Shown one piece after another: positions 38,002 through 45,311 of a stretch of 64,000 nt of DNA. This DNA is from Viridibacterium sp047600765. GTDB lineage: Bacteria; Pseudomonadota; Gammaproteobacteria; Burkholderiales; Rhodocyclaceae. The DNA lies in NCBI GenBank assembly GCA_047600765.1, contig JASGKF010000002.1:1550001-1614000 (forward strand), read 5' to 3'. Made by a program: the position numbers and the translations under genes. The notes under the pieces are model-generated. The model was not told the origin of the DNA and did not search any database. It was given only the letters and a program-made list of their open reading frames with translations. Position 1 is the stretch's first letter; each line of letters starts with the position of its first letter.

Positions 38002-38621
38002 TGCTGGATTTCCTGACCGCGCCGGTCATGACCCTCATGGGGATGCCCATGTCCTGGGGCGACATCGGCGGTTTCCTGACGGGCATTGTCTGCGTCTGGC
38101 TGACGGCGCGCGCCAACGTCTGGAACTTCCCCGTCGGTATCGTCAATGGCGCCATTCTGGGACTGGTGTTTCTCTCCCAGCGCCTCTTCGCCGATGCCTG
38201 TCTCCAGGTGGTCTTTATCGTCATGGGGGTGTCCGGCTGGTATCAGTGGCTGAGCGGGCATCACGCACGCGAGGATTCGCCGGTCTTCCGGGTGACGATG
38301 GGTGTGCAGCTGCGCCTGTTCGCTGTCGCGATGCTGATGACCGTGCTGTTCTGGCAAGTGCTTCTGCATGTCAAAGGCAGTGCCCCGCTTGTCGACGCAC
38401 TCATTACGGCACTCAGCCTCTGCGCTCAGTGGCTGCTGAACCGCCGTGCGCTGGAGAGCTGGTGGTGGTGGATCGTCGTGGATCTGATCTCGATCCCGCT
38501 CTACTGGAGTCGTGACCTGCCGCTGATTGCGTTGCTCTACGTCGTCTTCCTGCTGATCTGCGCGCGTGGCTTCCTGTCGTGGCGCAAGCTCGTGCCCGCA
38601 CGAATGGTGGGGGCGGCATGA
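38001..38621 (+). CDS. pnuC: Nicotinamide riboside transporter PnuC
   Basis: About 206 residues and seven hydrophobic helices. The family pattern is visible: GFLTGIVCVWLTARANVWNFPVGIVNGAILG and, in the second half, WWWWIVVDLISIPLYW and LIALLYVVFLLIC. It imports nicotinamide riboside by facilitated diffusion, trapped by phosphorylation through NadR, which is encoded next and overlaps by four bases (ATGA). The ATG at 38001 overlaps the previous stop. Confidence 0.93.
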   Translation: MLDFLTAPVMTLMGMPMSWGDIGGFLTGIVCVWLTARANVWNFPVGIVNGAILGLVFLSQRLFADACLQVVFIVMGVSGWYQWLSGHHAREDSPVFRVTMGVQLRLFAVAMLMTVLFWQVLLHVKGSAPLVDALITALSLCAQWLLNRRALESWWWWIVVDLISIPLYWSRDLPLIALLYVVFLLICARGFLSWRKLVPARMVGAA

Positions 38622-39748
38622 GGCGTCCATACCGGCATGGCCTCGTCGTCGGCAAGTTCTACCCACCACACGCCGGCCACCTGTACCTGATCCGAACGGC
38701 GGCACAGCATTGCGGGCAGGTCACGGTCGCGCTGCTGGCGAGCAGTGTGGAAAGCATTCCCATGTCTGCGCGTCTGGCCTGGTTGCGGGATTGCTGTCGG
38801 AGCTGGCCGAACGTCCGTGTAGTGGCCGAGCTGGATGATGTGCGTGTCGATTACAACGATCCGGATGTCTGGGAAGAGCACGTTGAAATCATGCGTACCG
38901 CCATCGCTGAAGCGGATGCTGAGCGTGAGTCATCATTGCCCGTCGACGCGGTCTTCAGTTCAGAAGCCTATGGCGACGAACTGGCACATCGCTTTCAGGC
39001 TGCGCACGTTTGTCTTGATCAGGCGCGAAGCCTTTTTCCCGTTTCCGGCACGGCTGTGCGCGCCAATCTCTACGAACACTGGAACGATCTGCCTCCGCCG
39101 GTACGCGCGGGTCTCGCAGTGCGGGTCGTCATCGTCGGTGCGGAATCGTCGGGCACCACGACGCTGGCCCGCGACCTCGCCACTGCGCTGCGCGCTCGCG
39201 GTGATCTCTGGAACCAGACGCGATGTGTGGCGGAGTACGGTCGGGAGTACAGCGCCAATCTTGTCGCGCTGGCCCGCGCCAGCGGGCTGTCCGGTACGCC
39301 CGCCGATATTGCCTGGCAGGAAGAAGACTTTGTGGCCATAGCGCACGAACAGAGTCGTCTGGAGCAGGACGCTGCCATGAACGGCAGCCCGGTGCTGATC
39401 TGCGACACGGATGCGCTGGCGACGACGATCTGGCACGAACGCTATCGGGCGTGTCGCAGCGCGAAGGTCGAAGAGATTGCCGCGGCGATGCCGCCCAGAG
39501 CGCTGTACGTGCTGACCAACCATGACGGCGTGCCGTTCGAAGATGACGGGCTGCGCGATGGCGAACACCTTCGGCCGTGGATGACGGAGCGTTTCAGGCA
39601 GAGCCTTGCGGTGCAGGGCGTGCCATGGATTGAGGTCAGCGGTGACCGGGCACAGCGACTGGCAAATGCCATGCGTGAGGTGGATGTCGCGCTGATCAAA
39701 GCCCTGCAGTTCTCGGTGCCACTCGAATACAGGAGTTCGCAAGCATGA
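38618..39748 (+). CDS. nadR: NadR-like NMN adenylyltransferase / ribosylnicotinamide kinase
   Basis: 376 residues. N-terminal nucleotidyltransferase (VGKFYPPHAGHLYLI with the HxGH motif, and VSGTAVRANLYEHW) and a C-terminal P-loop kinase (IVGAESSGTTTLARDL, then EYGREYS and ICDTDALAT). Together they convert imported nicotinamide riboside to NMN and then NAD. The N-terminal helix-turn-helix of enterobacterial NadR is absent, so it is an enzyme only, with NrtR as the regulator. The ATG at 38618 overlaps the pnuC stop. Confidence 0.93.
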   Translation: MRRPYRHGLVVGKFYPPHAGHLYLIRTAAQHCGQVTVALLASSVESIPMSARLAWLRDCCRSWPNVRVVAELDDVRVDYNDPDVWEEHVEIMRTAIAEADAERESSLPVDAVFSSEAYGDELAHRFQAAHVCLDQARSLFPVSGTAVRANLYEHWNDLPPPVRAGLAVRVVIVGAESSGTTTLARDLATALRARGDLWNQTRCVAEYGREYSANLVALARASGLSGTPADIAWQEEDFVAIAHEQSRLEQDAAMNGSPVLICDTDALATTIWHERYRACRSAKVEEIAAAMPPRALYVLTNHDGVPFEDDGLRDGEHLRPWMTERFRQSLAVQGVPWIEVSGDRAQRLANAMREVDVALIKALQFSVPLEYRSSQA

Positions 39749-40690
39749 ATCCAGTAGCTGACCTGGCGCGGCCCAGCCGGCAGGACCGATATCGGGGCTG
39801 CCTGCTGGGATTGGCCTGTGGCGACGCGCTCGGTACGACTGTCGAGTTTTCCGCACGTGGTTCGTTTCCGCCGGTCACCGATATGGTGGGAGGCGGCCCT
39901 TTCTCATTGCAGCCGGGAGAATGGACAGACGACACGTCGATGGCCTTGTGTCTTGCGGCAAGTCTGATCTTCCGGAAGGGATTCGATCCTGTCGAACCAG
40001 ATGAACCGTTACTGCAACTGGACTCGTGTCGGGTACATGAGCAGCAACGGGCGCTGCTTCGATATCGGCGTCACCATTTCGCGGGCGCTGGATCGCTATC
40101 TCGAAACAGCGGATCCTTTTGCTGGCGACATTGATCCGCACACCGCTGGCAATGGGGCCTTGATGCGCCTTGCCCCGATTCCGATGCTGTACGCCGATGA
40201 CCCGGCGCAGACTTTTCTTTACGCCGGCGAAAGCACGCGCACCACGCATGCCGCGCAGGAGGCCATCGAGTGTTCGCGCCTGTTTGCGTTGCAACTCAGG
40301 CAAGCGCTGTTGGGCGCATCGCGCGAGGAGATTCTTGCTGTGTCCTGCCCGGAGCCCTTGTCGCCAGCCGTGCAGGCCATCGCCCGGGGTGACTACCGTG
40401 GCAAGTCGCGCAACGAGATCAGGGGTAGCGGATACTGTGTGGATGCGCTGGAAGCCGCGTTGTGGTGCTTCTGGGGGGCCAGCAGCTTCGATGAGGCTGT
40501 GCTGCTGGCGACGAACCTTGGCGACGATGCGGATACCACGGCGGCCATCTGCGGGCAGATTTCCGGTGCATGGTTTGGTGTGCAGGGGATTCCGGAGTCC
40601 TGGCTGCAGAAGCTGGTGATGCGCACGGAGATTGAGGAAATGGCCGTGCAGCTGCTAGCCCTGGCCGAGCTGCGAGCGACAGACGCATGA
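39745..40690 (+). pseudogene. ADP-ribosylglycohydrolase (DraG-like), disrupted by a +1 frameshift
   Basis: The product would be about 314 residues and hydrolyses ADP-ribose from proteins (arginine) or related conjugates. The first segment includes YRGCLLGLACGDALG and the Mg-binding EWTDDTSMAL; the second, in another frame, has NRYCNWTRVGYMSSNGRC, DPHTAGNGALMRLAP and GDDADTTAAICGQI. Taking one A out of the AA at 39995-39996 restores FDPVDQMNRYCNWTR, and the 946 bases are 3n+1. Both metal-binding ends are intact. The start overlaps the nadR stop and its stop overlaps the next start (ATGA), so operon structure is undisturbed. Confidence 0.88.
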
Positions 40691-41201
40691 GTGTGTTCAA
40701 GGTTCGGGCCGTCAAGGCAGACATCACGACTTAGCAGGTCGATGCAATCGTCAACGCCGCAAATTCCAGTTTGCTGGGTGGTGGGGGTGTCAACGGTGCT
40801 ATCCATCGTGCAGCAGGCCCGGAGCTCGTGCACGAATGTCGATTGTTGGGAGGATGCAAGACCGGCGAAGTCAAGGCGACCAAGGGCTACCGCTTGCCAG
40901 CGCGTTTCATCTTTCACGCCGTGGGCCCAGTGTGGCGGGGTGGGAACAACAACGAAGCGAGCCTGCTGGCAGCCTGCTACGAAAAAGCCATCCGTCTAGC
41001 GACACAGCATGGCGTGCAGTCCATGGCGTTTCCGAGCATCAGCACGGGCATTTATGGCTACCCGATCGAGTCTGCATCAGAGATTGCCGTGGCCACGGTT
41101 TTCCAGCATGAAAGGGAAGCACGTTGCAGGAGGTGATCTTCTGCTGCTTCTCGGAGCACGACCTGTCCATTTACGAAGCGGCCTTGCGCCACGGAGAGTG
41201 A
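40687..41201 (+). pseudogene. Macro domain O-acetyl-ADP-ribose deacetylase-like gene, with in-frame TAG and frameshift
   Basis: The macro domain is recognised by QVDAIVNAANSSLLGGGGVNGAIHRAAG and PSISTGIYGYPIE. Members bind ADP-ribose and remove it, deacetylate O-acetyl-ADP-ribose or hydrolyse ADP-ribose 1''-phosphate. Two defects are seen: a TAG at 40732-40734 (codon 16, where Leu or a similar residue is expected in ADITT*QVDA) and a change of frame near 41110-41125, after which LQEVIFCCFSEHDLSIYEAA continues to the TGA at 41199-41201. The length, 515 bases, is 3n-1. An internal restart seems unlikely because the first strand would be lost. Confidence 0.85.
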
Positions 41202-41230
41202 GCCAGCTGCTGCGAGCATGACGAATCAAC

Positions 41231-41773
41231 ATGAAGAATATTGAAAAGACGAGCAAATTCCTGAGTTTCATATTGCGTCACAAGCCTGAAGACATAGGCT
41301 TGGTGCTGGATGCCCAGGGGTGGGCGAGCATCGAGGAGCTCATGCTCCGCGCAGGGCAGCACGGTACCCGCCTGGATCGCGAACTCATCGAAGAGGTCGT
41401 CGAGACCTCGGACAAGCGCCGCTTCATCATCAGTGACGATGGCGAGCGTATACGTGCGAATCAGGGACATTCCATTCCCGTGGATCTGGGGCTCGTGCCG
41501 GTATCGCCCCCCGATCTGTTGTTTCACGGTACGGCAACCCGTTTCGTCGAGGCCATCCGTGTAGAAGGCTTGCTGCCCCGGGCGCGTCATCATGTGCATC
41601 TTTCTGCGAACAGGGAGACCGCGGCGGCAGTCGGTACCCGCCACGGCAAACTGGCCATGCTCGAAATCCGGTCAGGTGACATGGCACGGGCGGGGCATCC
41701 GTTCTATGTGTCGGTCAATGGGGTCTGGCTCGTCGATGCGGTGCCGGCGGAGTTCATCCGCTTTCCGGAATGA
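41231..41773 (+). CDS. kptA: RNA 2'-phosphotransferase KptA/Tpt1
   Basis: 180 residues, full length. It uses NAD to remove an internal or terminal 2'-phosphate from RNA, giving ADP-ribose 1'',2''-cyclic phosphate and nicotinamide; some members can instead ADP-ribosylate 5'-phosphate ends. The conserved Arg/His set is present: LSFILRHKPEDIGL, IRANQGHS, LFHGTATRF and HHVHLSANRETA. Bacteria have no intron-derived 2'-phosphate, so in this context it is likely an RNA-end repair or modification enzyme. It consumes NAD in an operon that makes NAD. Confidence 0.95.
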   Translation: MKNIEKTSKFLSFILRHKPEDIGLVLDAQGWASIEELMLRAGQHGTRLDRELIEEVVETSDKRRFIISDDGERIRANQGHSIPVDLGLVPVSPPDLLFHGTATRFVEAIRVEGLLPRARHHVHLSANRETAAAVGTRHGKLAMLEIRSGDMARAGHPFYVSVNGVWLVDAVPAEFIRFPE

Positions 41774-41926
41774 AGAGCGCATGGCGAAGTCCTGTTGGTC
41801 AGAACAGGAATTCTTACCAAAGAGCTGTCAAACATCGACGTTAAAATCCAACGACTCATGCTGGCAAAGTTTGCTGGCGAGACTTTCCGCAATCATCAGA
41901 AGCACTTGCTCCCTATACGAAGCCAA

Positions 41927-43045
41927 ATGAATTCACTGCAACAGTCTGCCCAGCAAGTTCGCACCAGTATCCGTGCCGCTACGTCCGGTCTGATCGGCCG
42001 TGATCAGATGGCCGAGTTGATGATTCTCGCGGCTGTTGCGCAGGAGCACCTGCTTGTCATCGGCCCGCCCGGTACTGCCAAGAGTGCCGTGGTCCGCCGT
42101 GTTGCACAGACCATGGGCGGGCGATATTTCGAGTATCTGCTGGGGCGCTTTACGGAGCCGTCCGAGCTCTTCGGAACGGTAGACCTCAAGAAGCTGCGCG
42201 AGGGTACGGTAGAGACCGATGTGTCCGGCATGTTGCCGGAGGCGGACATCGCCTTCCTCGACGAAGTTTTTCTCGGTTCGACCGCTATCCTCAACACCCT
42301 GCTGGGTGTCCTGAACGAGCGGCGCTTCCGCCGCGGGCACACGCAGATTGCCTGTCCGCTCCGGGTCTGCGTCGGAGCGGCCAACGGCTTGCCGGATGAC
42401 GAAGCGCTTGCAGCGTTTGCAGATCGTTTCTTGCTGCATCTGTTCGTGCAGCCTGTTGCTGACCATCAGCTGGAAGCCATGCTGGCCGGTGGCTGGCAGT
42501 CGGATCAACGCCCGGTCGAAGCGCGGGACAGCATGACGCACCTGGATACGCTGTGTCAGGCTGTGCGTTCGGTCAGTCTGGATGTCGCGCGGCCGGCACT
42601 CGTCAATGCCATCCGCAAGCTGCGCGAAGCAGGGATCCAGCTGTCGGATCGCCGCATCGTGAAGGCCCAGCGCCTGATTGCGGCCGCAGCGTTGCTGGGA
42701 GGGCGGATGGAAGCGAGCCAGAATGATCTGTGGCCGTTGTTCTACACATTGCCGACGCGCGAAAGCCAGTTGCAGGCACGTGAAGTGTTGCGCGATCAGC
42801 TTGCTGCTTCTGCCAACGAGAACTTGTTCAGCGCGGTGGAAGAGGCCAGCTTGCAGCCCATGTCGCGCGTTGCCCGTCTTGTTGAATCTGCCCGGCATTG
42901 CCTCGCCGGCAGCAATGGCAGTCAGCGTGCTGACGCAGAAAACCTGCTGCGTGAGATCGATGCCAACTTCACGGCCGAGAACCTGCCTGCAGAGCTGGCG
43001 GGCTTGCGCTTGCAGTTGGCTGAATTGCTCATCGTACCGGCCTGA
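41927..43045 (+). CDS. MoxR-family AAA+ ATPase of a MoxR-vWA-bpX ternary system
   Basis: 372 residues from the ATG at 41927 (MNSLQQSAQQ). Walker A GPPGTAKSAVV, the MoxR signature EPSELFGTVDL, Walker B DIAFLDEVFLGS and sensor/arginine-finger segments ADRFLLHLFV are intact; the closest known type is the RavA group. MoxR ATPases usually work as chaperones with a vWA protein. It follows kptA after 153 bases on the same strand and precedes a tightly packed set of bpX genes, which identifies the ternary system. Confidence 0.88.
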   Translation: MNSLQQSAQQVRTSIRAATSGLIGRDQMAELMILAAVAQEHLLVIGPPGTAKSAVVRRVAQTMGGRYFEYLLGRFTEPSELFGTVDLKKLREGTVETDVSGMLPEADIAFLDEVFLGSTAILNTLLGVLNERRFRRGHTQIACPLRVCVGAANGLPDDEALAAFADRFLLHLFVQPVADHQLEAMLAGGWQSDQRPVEARDSMTHLDTLCQAVRSVSLDVARPALVNAIRKLREAGIQLSDRRIVKAQRLIAAAALLGGRMEASQNDLWPLFYTLPTRESQLQAREVLRDQLAASANENLFSAVEEASLQPMSRVARLVESARHCLAGSNGSQRADAENLLREIDANFTAENLPAELAGLRLQLAELLIVPA

Positions 43046-43047
43046 CG

Positions 43048-43491
43048 ATGGCTGCCGGGTTGCGTTGGCAATGGCGTGCGCGATCGCGCGCGCGCGAGCC
43101 TGAAGGCATGCTTGCCTGGGGCGACGCTGCCTTGCGTTTGCACGCCCGCATGCGGGAGATGGATGAAGCGAGGCTGGCAAGGCTGGCTTTGACAGCAAGC
43201 CGTGATGCGCTGATCGTGACCGGAGCTGTCGATGACTTGCCATGGGCAGAGGGCGCAGGCTACTTTGCAAGCAGCCTGGAGGCGCCCGCACTGTACATGC
43301 CGACAACGCTGGAGGCTGACGTGCCGGCGGATCTCCTGTCTGCGGCCTTGTCCAGAGTGCACACGCGTGTGCCACTGCTGTTGTGGCCTGACCCCAGGGC
43401 GGTTTTCCCGCTGGACAGGTTGTTGCCCGCGTCGCCAGCGTTGCTGGCGCGGATCCAGGCGAACTGGCAAGCACCCGGAGCTCGGGCATGA
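43048..43491 (+). CDS. Small bpX-type accessory protein of the ternary system
   Basis: 147 residues, starting two bases after the MoxR stop and overlapping the next gene by four (ATGA). It has an Arg-rich start, a beta-alpha segment SRDALIVTGAVDDLPWAEGAGYF, ALYMPTTLEADVPADLL and a C-terminal PLLLWPDPRAVFPLDRLLP. Position and size match one of the small MoxR-vWA-beta-propeller-associated domains. No catalytic motif was recognised, and the exact subtype could not be set by eye. Confidence 0.6.
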   Translation: MAAGLRWQWRARSRAREPEGMLAWGDAALRLHARMREMDEARLARLALTASRDALIVTGAVDDLPWAEGAGYFASSLEAPALYMPTTLEADVPADLLSAALSRVHTRVPLLLWPDPRAVFPLDRLLPASPALLARIQANWQAPGARA

Positions 43492-45311
43492 ATATCGAGT
43501 TGCCGGACGAACTGGCTGGCTGGGGTGAGTGGTTGAGCTGGTTTCCGGCAGACCTGGTGCCTGACACGGGTGACCTTCTGCGTCGCTTGCACCCGCTGCT
43601 TGGGCCGTATCGGGGTTATCGGCCGGGTGGAGTGCCGGAGCCTGATGGCTTGGGCGATCTGCACCGGCGTGGCTCTTACGAGCGTCTGCTGGCCAGCGAA
43701 TGGTTGTATGCAGATGAAATGCCGGACGAGTTCTTGCGGCGAGCGGCAGCAGGCGAACACCTGTTCCTCGCGCCGCGTCCGCGAGCCCGGCAGGCAGATA
43801 AACTGATCGTCGCGCTGTTTGATGCGGGGCCGCGTCAGCTCGGTGCACCACGTCTGGCCCAACTTGCAATGTGGATCCTGCTCGCGCGTCGCGCACGCGA
43901 GGCGGGCGGTGATTTACGCTGGGGGGTGCTGCAGGAGCAACCATCCCTGAACGAAGCGAACCAGCTGGAGCAGCTGCGCAAGTTGTTGCGCGCGCGCAGC
44001 TATGTCGTGGCAACTGACGAGCATCGTCAGCAATGGAGGGACTGGCTGGAGGCAGAGTCGTTGAAGCCGGCCGAGTGCTGGTTGATAGGCCCCGCGTTGC
44101 CCGAGCTCCCGCAGCGCAATGATCCTTGGAGTCATCGCGTATCGCTGCGCGTGTCCATCAACGCTACAGCCCTTGACGTTGCCGTGCGCGATGGGGGGCA
44201 GAGACGTGCGATCCAGCTCACTCTGCCGAATGAGAAATCTGCTGCGCAACTGCTGCAGGGCCAGTTCACCAAGGCGGCCCTGACGACAACCCCGCAACGT
44301 CTGTCCAGCCCGGACAAACTGGCCATCACGCTACCACCGATCCTTGGCACGCAAGGCAACCACGTTGCGGTGCCACTGCTGGAGGGGCACGGGGTCCTGG
44401 TGTTTCACATTCCGCGCAAGCAGAGTCAGCAAGTCGGTAAGCCCAAGCGTCAGGCATGGCCATCCACGCTCAGCCCGCTGGCGTTGGCTTTTTCCGGCAA
44501 GAAGGTGGGTGGTGTGTTGAGTGGGGCAGCAATGCTGGATTTCTGGCAAGTGGATCGACTGAGGAGTGTTTCGCGTCCGCCACGCGAGCAGTTCGAAGCG
44601 TCGTCCGGGCGAGCCGACCTGTTGTCCAGTGCATGGTGCAAGGTGCACGGCAGCGATCAGTTGTTCGTGCTGGATCAGGCCGGTCGCCTGATCCACTGGA
44701 AGGCCGATGCTGGCGGTCGTACGCAGATGACGCATTTCGACGTCAATGTGCTGGGCATGGCGCAGATGGACATCGGTGGTGTCGTGTACCTGTGCGACGA
44801 ACGCGGGCAGCTCACGCTCCATCGTTCGAACTGGGCAGGCAAGCGCGAATGGACTTGCGTACTCGATCCCTCGTTTGGCAAGACGAGTGTGCTTTTTGCA
44901 GGCGCGTCGCTGTTCAGGATCGCGGTCGGTGGCTGTGCAGTCCGCTACGAAGAGGCGCCGGAGCGCTGGCGGCTTTACACGCCCTCGGGCAAGCCAGGGC
45001 AGCCGTTCGACTCAGCCGATGTCACCCTTCCTGCTGGCTGGCAAGCCATCGGCTTCGTGCTGGAGCGTAACGTTGCGCGCTTCTCGCTGGTGTTGCTCGG
45101 GCCGCAGCGGAATGCACTGGTGCTGTTCAGCGATGGGCAGAGCGAAGCGCTGTACATGACGGCGTCGCCGATCCGGAAGTTTTCCGTATCGCCCGACAGC
45201 GGTGACGTGGCCATGCTGACGGACGAACGCGAGCTGATCGTGTATTCCGTTCGTGATCGCGCGGTCAGGCTGATCATGGATGGCAGGGGGGAGGCACGCG
45301 ATGCGAGCTGA
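43488..45311 (+). CDS. Degenerate vWA plus beta-propeller protein of the ternary system
   Basis: 607 residues. The N-terminal 200 contain a vWA-like fold (KLIVALFDAGPRQLGAPRLAQLAMWILLARRAREAGG), but the metal-binding DxSxS is replaced by DAGPR, so it is probably a degenerate adaptor. After about residue 230 follow repeated short beta units such as SDQLFVLDQAGRLIHWKAD and GGVVYLCDERGQLTLHRS, forming a probable seven-bladed propeller. It is coupled upstream and downstream. The MoxR ATPase is expected to act on this protein. Confidence 0.7.
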   Translation: MNIELPDELAGWGEWLSWFPADLVPDTGDLLRRLHPLLGPYRGYRPGGVPEPDGLGDLHRRGSYERLLASEWLYADEMPDEFLRRAAAGEHLFLAPRPRARQADKLIVALFDAGPRQLGAPRLAQLAMWILLARRAREAGGDLRWGVLQEQPSLNEANQLEQLRKLLRARSYVVATDEHRQQWRDWLEAESLKPAECWLIGPALPELPQRNDPWSHRVSLRVSINATALDVAVRDGGQRRAIQLTLPNEKSAAQLLQGQFTKAALTTTPQRLSSPDKLAITLPPILGTQGNHVAVPLLEGHGVLVFHIPRKQSQQVGKPKRQAWPSTLSPLALAFSGKKVGGVLSGAAMLDFWQVDRLRSVSRPPREQFEASSGRADLLSSAWCKVHGSDQLFVLDQAGRLIHWKADAGGRTQMTHFDVNVLGMAQMDIGGVVYLCDERGQLTLHRSNWAGKREWTCVLDPSFGKTSVLFAGASLFRIAVGGCAVRYEEAPERWRLYTPSGKPGQPFDSADVTLPAGWQAIGFVLERNVARFSLVLLGPQRNALVLFSDGQSEALYMTASPIRKFSVSPDSGDVAMLTDERELIVYSVRDRAVRLIMDGRGEARDAS

